A DNA stretch of 64,000 nt from Polyangia bacterium (lineage in GTDB: Bacteria; Myxococcota_A; Polyangia; Nannocystales; Nannocystaceae): assembly GCA_030429545.1 (NCBI GenBank), contig JAUIFF010000007.1, forward strand, positions 124,001-188,000, read 5' to 3'. A program made the translations under genes and the position numbers. Numbering within the stretch: position 1 is the first letter of the stretch; each line of letters starts with the position of its first letter. Positions 45,486-54,563 of the stretch are shown piece by piece. The notes beneath the pieces are model-generated. The model saw only the letters and a program-made list of their open reading frames with translations. It had not been told where the DNA came from and did no database searches.

Positions 45486-47165
45486 GTGAGCCAGACCCAC
45501 GGACATCGCAAGCTCCACATCCTCGAGGCCCAGCAGGTCACCTCGCACGGCAGCGGCGCACAACTCGAGATCCAGCTCGGCCACATTTGCAACAACCGCT
45601 GTGTGTTTTGCGTGAGCGGGCAGCTCACCGAGCAACGCCTCGCCCGTACCATCGACACGGCGCCGGTGTTTTCCGCCCTCGAAACTGCACGGGCCCGCGG
45701 TGCCCAAAAGGTCACGTTTTTGGGGGGTGAGCCAACCCTGCAAAAAAGCTTCTTGCCCGCCCTGCGCCACGCCGTCGACCTCGGCTATCAAGAAATCGTC
45801 ATCTTCACCAACGGCGTCAAAACCCAGCGCCGCAGCTATGTCGAGCAAATCGTCGACCTCGGCCGGTTTGTCTGGCGGTTTTCGATTCAGGGGGGCAACG
45901 AGCAGGCCCACGACACTGTCACCAAAAAGCCCGGCTCGTTTGCCCGGATCATCGCGGGAATGGTGCATCTACAAGAGCTTGGTCAGGACATCACCGCCAA
46001 CGCCTGCATCAACGAGCTCAGCTACCGCTCCCTGCCCGACTTCCCGGCACTGGTCCAACGCCACGGGATCCGCCAGCTCCATATCGACATGATTCGGCCG
46101 TCCGACGCGGGGGTGCGCACCGACGAATACCTCCAATCGATCATGCCGCGCTACGCCGAGATGGCACCGTACTTCGCCCGTATGCTCGAGGGGTTTGACG
46201 CCATCGACCCCAACTTTGATGTCAACATCGGCAACTACCCCTATTGCCTGTTGCCGCAGTGGGCCCACAAAATCCACCACGACGGCGAGAAGACCATGAC
46301 GGTCGCGGCCGACGGGGGCAACTTTCTCTCGAAGCCGTGGAATAAGTACGAACAAAAGCGTTCGGACAAACAGCACCCAAAACAGTGCAACGCCTGTGTG
46401 TTTCGCAGTCAATGCAATGGCATCTTCAACAAATATGCACAGTTTTACGGGTACGATGAGTTCGCCCCGGTCTCGGCCCACAAGCTCCGCGACGTCGACC
46501 CCAGCCGCCATGCGTTTGTCCTGCTGGTCGAAGAACACCTAAGTCCGCTGTTTGACCGCACACCGCCGGCCGGCTGGGATGTCCTCGAAGTTCACCGCAA
46601 CACCCGCGACCGATTTTTACAGTTTCGCTACCGCCACCAAAGCTCCAATGCGGTGGTGACATTGGTCGTGTCCCCGCCCGCTGGCCTCGGCGAACCCGTC
46701 GACGGCGGCCAGGTGTTTGCCACGACCGACCAGTTTCGCCTGGGCCTGCGCCCGCTGCCGGCACAACTCCCCGCGACGGCGGCCCGCACCCTGCTCGAGT
46801 GGTGCACGGACGGGTTTGCGGGCGAACAAACCTTGCAGCAGCAACCAACTGCCCAGCTCTACGCCGGGTTGATCCCCGGGCCGCGCCTACAGGCCGCTCG
46901 CAGCCTCCTGCGCCGGGTGGTCACCCAGGTCAAAACCCGGCCGCTGGGAGCGTTTCGGGCGATCTCTGCCGAGCCGCTACAAACCTGGCCGGGCACCGCT
47001 ATCGCACTCAAAAACCCTGCGGGCGACCAACTTGTTATCGAGCTCACCGTGCAGCCCGAGGCCGGCAAACCCGTGATCGGGATCGCTGTCCGCCACCAAA
47101 ACCTCGCACCCGAGCAGGTCCGCGTGTGTATGCAAGCATTTCGCCAACTGCTGTCCGGGCGCTGA
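45486..47165 (+). CDS. Radical SAM protein with additional cysteine cluster
   Basis: The 559-residue product binds a 4Fe-4S cluster through CNNRCVFC (CxxxCxxC, near residue 35). It has the glycine-rich FLGGEPTL loop and GVKT/FSIQGG strands of the radical SAM barrel. A second Cys set, CNACVFRSQC near residue 301, resembles a SPASM/twitch site. The C-terminal 200 residues are of unknown type. GTG 45486 starts the frame. No peptide substrate gene is visible next to it, so the modified target (peptide, tRNA or small molecule) is unknown. Confidence 0.85.
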   Translation: MSQTHGHRKLHILEAQQVTSHGSGAQLEIQLGHICNNRCVFCVSGQLTEQRLARTIDTAPVFSALETARARGAQKVTFLGGEPTLQKSFLPALRHAVDLGYQEIVIFTNGVKTQRRSYVEQIVDLGRFVWRFSIQGGNEQAHDTVTKKPGSFARIIAGMVHLQELGQDITANACINELSYRSLPDFPALVQRHGIRQLHIDMIRPSDAGVRTDEYLQSIMPRYAEMAPYFARMLEGFDAIDPNFDVNIGNYPYCLLPQWAHKIHHDGEKTMTVAADGGNFLSKPWNKYEQKRSDKQHPKQCNACVFRSQCNGIFNKYAQFYGYDEFAPVSAHKLRDVDPSRHAFVLLVEEHLSPLFDRTPPAGWDVLEVHRNTRDRFLQFRYRHQSSNAVVTLVVSPPAGLGEPVDGGQVFATTDQFRLGLRPLPAQLPATAARTLLEWCTDGFAGEQTLQQQPTAQLYAGLIPGPRLQAARSLLRRVVTQVKTRPLGAFRAISAEPLQTWPGTAIALKNPAGDQLVIELTVQPEAGKPVIGIAVRHQNLAPEQVRVCMQAFRQLLSGR

Positions 47166-47219
47166 CAAATCCGACGATCGACCGCGCCGCCATCGGCCCC
47201 ACTTTGCTATGCTGCGCCC

Positions 47220-48188
47220 ATGAAGTTTCGCACCCTCCCGGGCACCGACCTCCAACTCTCGGCAATCGGGCTGGGCTGCTGGGCGATCGGTAAAACCTGG
47301 TGGGGCGATGATGTCGACGATCGCAAGTCGGTGCGGGCGATCCATGCCGCGCTCGACCACGGAATCAACTGGTTCGATACGGCACCACTTTACGGCCACG
47401 GCCACGCCGACACAATCCTCAAACAAGCCCTTGAGGGCCGCCCCGAAGCGCTCATTGCCACCAAAGTTGGGATCCGGTGGGACGGCGAAGGAGCACATGC
47501 CCGCAGCGACCTGCGCCCTGAGCATGTTGTTGCCGACTGCGAAACCAGCCTAAAACGCCTCGGACGCACATGTATCCCATTGTTGCAAATACACTGGCCC
47601 TGCGAACTCGATACGCCGATCGAGGCCACAATCGAGGCCCTCGTACGCCTGCGCGAGGCCGGCAAAATCCGGTGGTTTGGCGTGTGTAACTACAATGCCA
47701 CTGCCCTCGCCCACATTCGCAAACTCGCGCCACCGGGGCTGGCCTGCTTGCAAACCCCCTTTTCGATGGTCCGGCGCGAGTTCAACCACGACCTGCGTGA
47801 AGTCGTGGCACCGGCGAAGGGCCCCCACCTCGGGGTCCTAGCCTACGAAACCCTCGCCCGCGGCCTGCTCACGGGCAAGTATGTCGGGCCGATGCCCCCC
47901 ACATTTCCGACCACCGATCTCCGCCACCGCGACGATAGGTTCGCCCAGCCGGTGTGGGGGAAGATCCAACCACTTGTACGCGCACTTATTTTGGTGGGCC
48001 AACGCCTAGGGGTTCCACCAGCCGCCCTGGCAATCGCCTGGGCCTGCCGCCAACCGGGCATTAGTGTGGCGATTGTCGGGGCCAAACGCGAGCAGCAGGT
48101 CGCCGAACATGTCCGCGCACTCGAACTACTGCAACGCAACCGGGTGTGGCAAGCCCTCGCCCCGCATATCGAGGCCTGTCGCCCGTAG
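47220..48188 (+). CDS. Aldo/keto reductase
   Basis: The 322-residue NADPH-dependent reductase has the AKR signatures: LGCWAIG, NWFDTAPLYGHGHAD with catalytic Asp and Tyr, ATKVGIRW with catalytic Lys, and LLQIHWPCE with the His. The C-terminal NADP site is SVAIVGAKREQQV. It follows the radical SAM gene by about 55 bases on the same strand, so the two may be co-transcribed. Its 3' flank merges with a palindromic repeat element. Confidence 0.93.
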   Translation: MKFRTLPGTDLQLSAIGLGCWAIGKTWWGDDVDDRKSVRAIHAALDHGINWFDTAPLYGHGHADTILKQALEGRPEALIATKVGIRWDGEGAHARSDLRPEHVVADCETSLKRLGRTCIPLLQIHWPCELDTPIEATIEALVRLREAGKIRWFGVCNYNATALAHIRKLAPPGLACLQTPFSMVRREFNHDLREVVAPAKGPHLGVLAYETLARGLLTGKYVGPMPPTFPTTDLRHRDDRFAQPVWGKIQPLVRALILVGQRLGVPPAALAIAWACRQPGISVAIVGAKREQQVAEHVRALELLQRNRVWQALAPHIEACRP

Positions 48189-48204
48189 CAGCCGTGGGTT
48201 CTCG

Positions 48205-48622
48205 CGTGTCGCCTCGCGCCGAAGCGTTTGTCGAAGTTGGGTTCGTAAATCGCAGCTGTCGTGAACCTACACAAAGATTCGCGGGGCCCAACCTCGACAA
48301 AATTGGCAAGCGAGGCGTCGAGAAAACATGTCGCCTCGCGCCGAAGCGTTTGTCGAAGTTGCGTTTCGTGAATCGCAGCTGTAGCTACGGGAAGATTCGC
48401 TTGGGCTAACCTCGACAAAATCGGCAGCCGAGGCGTCGCGCCGAGAAAACCCACGGGATGCCTAGCCGCCCGTGGTTGTTCTCGCGTGTCGCCTCGCGCC
48501 GAAGTGTTTGTTGCGAAGTTGGGTTTCGTGAATCGCAGCTGTCGCTACTGGAAGATTCGCTAGGGCGAACCTCGACAAATCGGCAAGTGAGGCGTCGAGA
48601 AAACCCACGGGATGCTAGGCCG
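48205..48622. repeat. Three tandem copies of a long imperfect palindromic element
   Basis: Units begin at about 48218, 48329 and 48487. Each starts tgtcgcctcgcgccgaag, passes a centre near gaatcgcagctg, and returns through cctcgacaaaatcggcaag to gaggcgtcgagaaaaccca. The two arms are imperfect inverted copies of each other (cgcctcg, ccga, tttgtcgaagtt and gaatc pair with their counterparts), so each unit of about 110-150 bases can fold into one long hairpin. The outermost bases (ccacggg / cccgtgg) also pair. The last copy runs into the 3' end of the ExbB-like gene, the first into the 3' flank of the reductase gene. Confidence 0.85.
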
Positions 48623-48983
48623 TTACCTGTGCGCGAGCCTGCCGGTGGCGACCGACACAGGCGAGCACCCACAATGGAATCCCACCCATCAGCGACCACG
48701 CCAGCGGGATGATGGCGATGCCATTGCCCACAGCTGTCAGGGCGGCCGCCTGCTCGGGCGGCACACTGCGAATCGCCTGCCCGACATCTGCCAGTCCCAA
48801 AACCGTACCAAGAATGCCAAAGCATAGGCCCGCCACCAGGGCGCGTTCACAGGTGGCGAGCCAGCGCGGCTGGTTTGTACGCCGGGCAAACCACAGTGAC
48901 GCAGCTGCGAACCCGAGGCTGATGGTCACAAAGTGATTAAACAATCCGCCGTTTTGATAGAACTCAAAAAATTCGCTGCACAT
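48615..48983 (-). CDS. Small MotA/TolQ/ExbB-like membrane protein
   Basis: The 122-residue product starts at ATG 48983 with GGAGGA six bases upstream. It has three hydrophobic helices; GLCFGILGTVLGLADVGQAI and NGIAIIPLAW resemble the conserved helices of proton-channel subunits of the ExbB/TolQ/MotA superfamily. It is much shorter than ExbB and no ExbD partner is seen. It is divergent from the membrane-anchored sigma factor gene, about 245 bases apart. Its stop lies within the palindromic repeat. Confidence 0.65.
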   Translation of the reverse strand: MCSEFFEFYQNGGLFNHFVTISLGFAAASLWFARRTNQPRWLATCERALVAGLCFGILGTVLGLADVGQAIRSVPPEQAAALTAVGNGIAIIPLAWSLMGGIPLWVLACVGRHRQARAQVTA

Positions 48984-49229
48984 TCGATTCCTCCACGACG
49001 CGTTGTCACCCGCGTCTGATTGGGACAGTGTCGAGGCGATCAAAAACCCTACAGCCATATCCAAGTTTTTTTTGCCCGCCGCTGGCAACTTCGTCTGGGC
49101 CCGGTGGCAACTTTGTCTGCCGCCCCGAAAACCGCCCCCTGCCTATGGCAACGAAACTTGGGTTTTGGGATGTGGCACGGATTTCGCTGCTCCACTGTCG
49201 GACGGGCAGCAATCCGCAACGAGCATGGC

Positions 49230-50369
49230 ATGAACGAATTAATTGGATCGACAATGACGCTGATCGTCGGGGGCATGTTTCTCATTGGCGTGATCGCCTT
49301 GCCTATCCTGCGGGCGGCGGCACTGATGCTCACGGGCGTGCTTGCGGCAGTGCGCATGATCGAAGGTTGGGGCTACATGCGTGGCCTCGGAGCCGAACCT
49401 GATCGCCCGCTCTTTCTCGAGGGCTTAAGCCCCGACCTGCAAAAGCTCGTTCGTCAAACCCGGTTTTTGAACCTCGAGCTCAGGCGCTATACCCAGCAGT
49501 CGCCAACCTGGCCCAACAACGGTGCCGACACGCAAACGTGGTGGAGCGCCTGGGTCAGCCAGGGGGGATTTCGCCCACATACCGATGCGACCCGCGAGGT
49601 GTGGGAGTGGGTCCGGGCCTTCGACCTGCTTCCAGAGACAGATCGTACCCGGCTCGAAGGCCTCGGAGTGCGCGCACAACCTGTGCGCGACTTGCTGGCT
49701 GCCGACCTCGATCGCGGCGCCCAGGTCCGTGCCCTCACCGGGTTGGTGTCGTCGATCGATGAGCGACTCGCCGACCTGCAACCCACGGGCTACCGCGGGA
49801 ACAATGCATCTACAAATACACCGAAGGTTGGCCAACTGCCGATGGCTGGTGATGCCGGAGACGACGACAACGACGATGTGCGTCGCCGCCGGTGGCGGGA
49901 AGTGGTGACCAAGCACCGGCCGGGTATTTCGCGGCTCGCGGCCTCGCACGCGCGCAACCCAGCCGACCGCGAAGACCTCGAACAGGATATTTCGCTGGCC
50001 CTGTGGCAGGCACTGCCCGAGTTTCGCGGCGACTCCTCACTGCGTACATTTGTCTATCGCATCGCCCGTTATTGTTGCTTTCGCCTGCTGCGTCGCCGCG
50101 GTCGTGTGGCCGTCTCGACGCTATGTGAAGAGGTCGATGACCCATCGGCGTGTCTCGACACCATGCTCACCCGCGCCGACAATCACAACCGGCTTTCTCA
50201 GGCCCTTCGCCGCCTCCCCGAAGGCCCCCGCGCGACCCTGGCTCTTCGTCTAAAAGGCAAGAGTTATGCCGAAATCGCCGAGACTCTAGGGATCTCGGAG
50301 CGCAATGTCTCGGTCCGGCTCGTCCGTGCACGCCAGCGAATCTCAGCCGAAATTCAGGGTGCAGCCTAA
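49230..50369 (+). CDS. ECF-type sigma factor fused to an N-terminal membrane region
   Basis: The 379-residue product starts at ATG 49230. Residues 7-50 hold one or two membrane helices, and a helical region of unknown type follows to about residue 185. After a short linker comes an ECF sigma factor: region 2 with DREDLEQDISLALWQALPEF and TFVYRIARYCCFRLL, then region 4 with LPEGPRATLALRLKGKSYAEIAETLGIS. The linker contains the 12-bp palindrome (49804). Sigma factors are normally soluble. A membrane-tethered one suggests release by proteolysis or direct control at the membrane. An internal Met (MAGDAGDDD) could also start a free sigma factor. Confidence 0.82.
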   Translation: MNELIGSTMTLIVGGMFLIGVIALPILRAAALMLTGVLAAVRMIEGWGYMRGLGAEPDRPLFLEGLSPDLQKLVRQTRFLNLELRRYTQQSPTWPNNGADTQTWWSAWVSQGGFRPHTDATREVWEWVRAFDLLPETDRTRLEGLGVRAQPVRDLLAADLDRGAQVRALTGLVSSIDERLADLQPTGYRGNNASTNTPKVGQLPMAGDAGDDDNDDVRRRRWREVVTKHRPGISRLAASHARNPADREDLEQDISLALWQALPEFRGDSSLRTFVYRIARYCCFRLLRRRGRVAVSTLCEEVDDPSACLDTMLTRADNHNRLSQALRRLPEGPRATLALRLKGKSYAEIAETLGISERNVSVRLVRARQRISAEIQGAA

Positions 50370-50448
50370 AACGTTGCTCCCCCGCGAGGACACCTACACA
50401 CGCGATATGATACCTTGACGTCAGGTGGCCCGCACTTGGTAGGAGTAC

Positions 50449-50964
50449 ATGTCGACAGTACTACGACGCACAACAGCCCCGAGGTTTCCTACCGTCGTCG
50501 CGCTATTGCTAGCCACCGTTGCCTGTAACCCCAGCGACCCTCACGGGAGCGATGCCGGGTCGACCACACAAGTGACAGCAAGCCCGACCGAGGAGTCAAC
50601 AACATCGCCCGAATCAACAGCTGGTGAGGCGACAGCCGACACCGCAACAGACGCAACCCAATCAGGCCCCGGGACCGACAGCGACACAACTGGTGATACA
50701 ACCGAGTCCGATGCCTGCCTCGATATGGGAGGTCAGGTATGCGAGGAGCCTGGCTGCGCATGTCCGAGTATCTGTTACGGAGCCTGTGAAATCGTCGTCG
50801 CGAGTGCGTGTGAGGGCATATGCTATGGCGAATGCCAAGGTAGTTGTGACGAGGTCGATGGCATGGGTATGTGCGCAGGAACTTGCCTCGGTATGTGTAG
50901 CGGAACCTGTGTGGTCGAGGACGGTGCGGCCTGCGAGGGAAGTTGCGTCGGCTGTTGCGGATAG
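50449..50964 (+). CDS. Cys-rich surface lipoprotein
   Basis: The 171-residue product has lipobox LLATVAC near residue 26 and a Ser/Thr/Asp/Glu linker of some 60 residues. A Cys-rich domain follows built on short repeats of the type CxGxCxGxC (CYGECQGSC, CAGTCLGMCSGTC), with about 18 cysteines in 80 residues. It must be heavily disulfide-bonded and would depend on an oxidase such as the VKOR-DsbA fusion. Family not recognised. It overlaps a minus-strand lipoprotein-like frame at its 3' end. Confidence 0.75.
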   Translation: MSTVLRRTTAPRFPTVVALLLATVACNPSDPHGSDAGSTTQVTASPTEESTTSPESTAGEATADTATDATQSGPGTDSDTTGDTTESDACLDMGGQVCEEPGCACPSICYGACEIVVASACEGICYGECQGSCDEVDGMGMCAGTCLGMCSGTCVVEDGAACEGSCVGCCG

Positions 50965-51140
50965 CCAGCGATCGTTTCGCTGTCTACCTCGGTCGTACCC
51001 GAGGTCTGCGCACTCGTCCCCGGTGAGTCCGTCGTTTCGAGCGTCACCGCCGAGGTCTCGAAGTCGGTTCCGGACCCGGCCGTTGTACAGCCCACAAATA
51101 TACACACACCCACACTAAGCCATCGTCTATCCACTGTCAT
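50823..51140 (-). CDS. Possible lipoprotein overlapping the Cys-rich gene, perhaps truncated
   Basis: The first 55 or so residues (51140 down to about 50970) look genuine: MTVDRRW, a hydrophobic segment ending VGC as a lipobox, then a Ser/Thr/Glu linker like those of the neighbours. Beyond 50964 the frame runs antisense through the Cys-rich gene and becomes Pro/Gln/Ser-rich, so this part is probably not meaningful. It may be a 3'-truncated lipoprotein gene joined tail to tail with its neighbour. Confidence 0.4.
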   Translation of the reverse strand: MTVDRRWLSVGVCIFVGCTTAGSGTDFETSAVTLETTDSPGTSAQTSGTTEVDSETIAGYPQQPTQLPSQAAPSSTTQVPLHIPRQVPAHIPMPSTSSQLPWHSP

Positions 51141-51392
51141 AAGTCAGCGGGATATAATACATGACGGAAGAGACATGCGTAACAGCGCACTATCCGACAA
51201 CAACTCCCAGTAGTCGTCGGTATATTCTGCTGTCCGCCCCCACCCACAGGTGTATGTCGGCCGCCGGCCGCGTTTTTGGATGCAATGATCTGTGTATCAA
51301 CACCGAATTTCAGATGCGCGAAAAAACGCTCCCGGCGAGGCGCTCTTATGGCCGTGGCCACGGCCAACTCCCACCCCGTGGTACAGTGGGCC

Positions 51393-52022
51393 ATGCTCGG
51401 TTTCAGCGGACGCCCTGCACAGATTCGTCGCTCACTCGCCGGCGCGCTGCTGGGTGCGTGTGTGCTTGTGCCTTCGGGATGTGTCGAGCGGCTGGTCATG
51501 CAAAACATCCACAACCTCGATCCGGATGTCGAGTCGCTGCCCGATGGTGACGCCGTTGGCAGTGATGCCACCGGCATCTACCAGGTCGAGTCGCAGATCC
51601 TCCGCTGTGAGGGTGTATGCACATATCATGCTGGGCGACCAGATGAGCCCAACGACCGCCCACGACCGGTGCCACCCGCGACGCCCGGCGACCCACAAAC
51701 CGACAGCACGCTATGTGTGATCGGCGAAGTCCACGAAAGTACCCTCGCGGTCGGCCAAGCCAACGGTCACCTCACCGTCGAAGTCCTAGAAAACCCGCTG
51801 ATGCTGGTGTTTGAAGGGGGGATCGACGAATCTGGTGAGTTTGATGTGGTCGGGCAGGCCTATCAAAACGACGGGGCACTGCTCAACCGCACGCGGGTCG
51901 CCGGCACCTTCGATGACGACGGGTTTGAAGGGGCTGCCGTCGCCCACCTCACCGGTGCAATCGGTGCAGATACAATCGACTGCCAAATCACCTACGACGT
52001 CACCGGCGAGCGCGAAAATTAA
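51393..52022 (+). CDS. Predicted lipoprotein of unknown function
   Basis: The 209-residue product starts at ATG 51393, which gives a leader with lipobox VPSGC near residue 28. The mature part is mostly acidic, with a Pro-rich loop, four further Cys and a C-terminal beta-rich region (GVCTYHAG, LCVIGEVHES, LMLVFEGGIDESGEF). Upstream in-frame starts exist but do not give a better leader. No family recognised. Two copies of the 12-bp palindrome lie within it (51613 and 51964). Confidence 0.65.
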   Translation: MLGFSGRPAQIRRSLAGALLGACVLVPSGCVERLVMQNIHNLDPDVESLPDGDAVGSDATGIYQVESQILRCEGVCTYHAGRPDEPNDRPRPVPPATPGDPQTDSTLCVIGEVHESTLAVGQANGHLTVEVLENPLMLVFEGGIDESGEFDVVGQAYQNDGALLNRTRVAGTFDDDGFEGAAVAHLTGAIGADTIDCQITYDVTGEREN

Positions 52023-52157
52023 GCCGGACATGTGAGCCGGAGCAGTGAGCCCACCATTGGCAGACGACGTGCAGCAAGCTGGCGTGCATCGGGTCGCCGG
52101 AGTTGGTAACCTCTCTCCCACGGGCCTGGAAGATCCGCGTACCTGACCCCAGCGACT

Positions 52158-54563
52158 ATGGTCGAGCGAGCTCCTAAAAAGTCGCCCTCCGAGCCCCGAC
52201 GTGGTGCTCGTGTCGGCCCACGCCCGCGTTTACCGATCCCTGCGTGGATGAACTGTTGGCCCCGTGGCGTGCGACCCACGGATCTGTTGGCCAACACCCG
52301 CGGCGTTGAATTTCTCTATCGCGCTCCGGACGATCGTTGGTTTCGCGTCGAAGCCTCGCTGGGAAACGATGCGGTGCAGGTTCGTGGCCTTCCGGGGCCG
52401 GACCAGGTGAGCGTCAGGCGACTCGCCCACGCCATCGAGCGACGACTCGAGCGCACGGGCGAAACTCGAGGCTGGCTCAAAAATGTCGCCCGGGTCGTCG
52501 CTCGACTGGCGAGCTTGTCCCACTTTGGTGGGGCGGGGGCCGGTTCAACTACCCATCCAACTACCAATCCAACTACGGGTGTAAACGCTGCCCTCGACGG
52601 ACTGCTCGGCAGCATCGAACACCTCGGTGAGCACAGCGAGGTCGGCGACCTCGACCAACGTCTGGCTTGTGCCGAGGCGAGTGCGCTCGACGACGATGTG
52701 CTCGTCGAGTTGGGGATCATCATGCTGCTCACGGCCGGGCGATTTGATAGCGCCCTCGAGCGCTGGCATCGACACGCGGCTGAGATCTGCAGACGTCGCA
52801 CACGTGGTGCCCTCGCCTGTGCGGCGCTCATGCATAGCTACCTCGGCCAGATCGCCCGCGCTCACGCCTGCGCCAAAGAACTGGCCAGACAGGCGAGGAC
52901 AGCCAATGACGCCCGCCACGCAGGCGAACTGCTCGCCCAGGTAGGCTGTCACGAGTTGGCAACCCGGGCCCTGCGGGTCGCGGCAAGTGACGTCGTGAGT
53001 GGCGACGCAAGTGCGTTTGCCGTGCATCTTCGACTCGCCCAGGTTGCGGCCCAAGCCCACGACTACGAGACCTTGGGGGTGGCGGCTGCCAAGATGACCA
53101 CGCTCGCCGACCACCCAGATCAGCAACTCAGTGCGGCACGGATGCTGCGGGATGCGGGCGCATTTGCTGACGCCGAATCTACATTGCACAAGCTCCTGCG
53201 TGTCGAGCCCAGGCATCGCTTGGCCATGCTCATGCTTGCACAGACAAAGCTATGGCGACTCGATCACACCGGCGCCGCGGCTGTGTGCCAATCGTTGCTC
53301 GAGCACAATCCCAACGACGTCGCCTGCCTGCGCACGCTCGGTGCCTGTGCCGTTGTCGACGGTCGCCACGCGGACGCCCTCGCGCTCCTCGATCGGGCCC
53401 TCGCCATCGACACCCGTGACTACCAAGCTCGGCTATGGCGCGCCGAAGCTCTCGAGCACCTGCAGCGCTTCTGGGACGCAAGGCTCGAGATCCGCAACCT
53501 CCAGATCGGAGATTATCCGATCTGGCAGCTCCTGCGTGCGCGGATCGAGGAACGCATGAACCCGCGTTCGCGGATCGAGCACGATACGTGGTTCATCGTT
53601 GACACCAACATCCGCCAGCTGGTCGATGCTGACGAGCTCCCGAATGATACGGGTGCCAGCCACGAGGTTGCCTGCGCAGCGATCGACAAGGCGATAGCAA
53701 AGCTCGGAGGCAACCGAACCAAACGCCTGACAATGCTGACCGCCGAAGGCGAGTTGCGCTGGCTCCGGACGGTTGACTCCCCACGTCAGCGGGCCGAACT
53801 CCTGCAGCTAGAGGCGTGCCACCGTCCACTCGATGAAGTCATCGCCGAGTTTGCTGCGCTCGCGGAGCGCTACCCGGCCGTGCCCTTCTTCCACACCTAT
53901 GCCGCTGAGCTCCTGTTGTGGCGGGGGGAGTACGCCCGCGCTTGCGACATGTTTGAGCAGGTTTGGGTGACCACGCGGACCCGCTGGGGGTACGTTGGTG
54001 CCGGGGCGGCGGCCATGTTGCTCGGTCGGGAGGCCCGTGCCCTCGAAGTCTGGGAGGAGGGCAAGCAGTACTACTCGTACCTCGACGCCGAAGCGACCTA
54101 CTGCTACCGCGGCGAGTACCTTCGCAAGCGCGGGGACCTCGAGGCGGCCGGTCCCGACCTCGAGCGCGCGGCCAAGGCCCGCCCGGGTCGTGTTGGAGCC
54201 TGGGTAAACCTCGCACTCTTGCATCACGCACGCGGCAACGCGGCTGGCTTGCGGGAGGCCGTGGCCAGGGTCGAGGAGTTGATACCGGCCTATGCTTGGG
54301 AGGCTCGGCGGGCGGTCGAGATCGATGACAGGGAGCTTCAAGGGCCCGATACCCTCGCCAACTACATGGAAAGGCTCTTGACCTGGATGCGGGGGAATCG
54401 CTCTTCGGTCATGTACACGATTGTCGATGCCAATGCGCAACTGCGGGTGATTCCCGCCATCGGGCCCGAGAATTGGCGCGACCACGGCCGCCGCAACCTT
54501 GACCTGTTCGAGGATGCATTGCTTGCAAGCTCCGCCCAGCATCTACTCGAGACATCCACCTAA
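52158..54563 (+). CDS. Large TPR-repeat protein
   Basis: The 801-residue product has a basic N-terminus without a signal peptide and a 120-residue region of unknown type. About 550 residues of helix-turn-helix repeats of TPR character follow (for example HADALALLDRALAIDTRDYQ, and repeats around residues 190-480 and 570-720). The C-terminal 60 residues (YTIVDANAQLRVIPAIGPEN) differ. It is likely a cytoplasmic scaffold for protein interactions. No enzymatic domain seen. Confidence 0.8.
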   Translation: MVERAPKKSPSEPRRGARVGPRPRLPIPAWMNCWPRGVRPTDLLANTRGVEFLYRAPDDRWFRVEASLGNDAVQVRGLPGPDQVSVRRLAHAIERRLERTGETRGWLKNVARVVARLASLSHFGGAGAGSTTHPTTNPTTGVNAALDGLLGSIEHLGEHSEVGDLDQRLACAEASALDDDVLVELGIIMLLTAGRFDSALERWHRHAAEICRRRTRGALACAALMHSYLGQIARAHACAKELARQARTANDARHAGELLAQVGCHELATRALRVAASDVVSGDASAFAVHLRLAQVAAQAHDYETLGVAAAKMTTLADHPDQQLSAARMLRDAGAFADAESTLHKLLRVEPRHRLAMLMLAQTKLWRLDHTGAAAVCQSLLEHNPNDVACLRTLGACAVVDGRHADALALLDRALAIDTRDYQARLWRAEALEHLQRFWDARLEIRNLQIGDYPIWQLLRARIEERMNPRSRIEHDTWFIVDTNIRQLVDADELPNDTGASHEVACAAIDKAIAKLGGNRTKRLTMLTAEGELRWLRTVDSPRQRAELLQLEACHRPLDEVIAEFAALAERYPAVPFFHTYAAELLLWRGEYARACDMFEQVWVTTRTRWGYVGAGAAAMLLGREARALEVWEEGKQYYSYLDAEATYCYRGEYLRKRGDLEAAGPDLERAAKARPGRVGAWVNLALLHHARGNAAGLREAVARVEELIPAYAWEARRAVEIDDRELQGPDTLANYMERLLTWMRGNRSSVMYTIVDANAQLRVIPAIGPENWRDHGRRNLDLFEDALLASSAQHLLETST

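Noticed and set aside
45402..45968. Minus-strand open frame of 188 codons opposite the radical SAM gene
   Set aside because: Antisense shadow; the plus-strand frame carries the CxxxCxxC cluster and GGEP loop.
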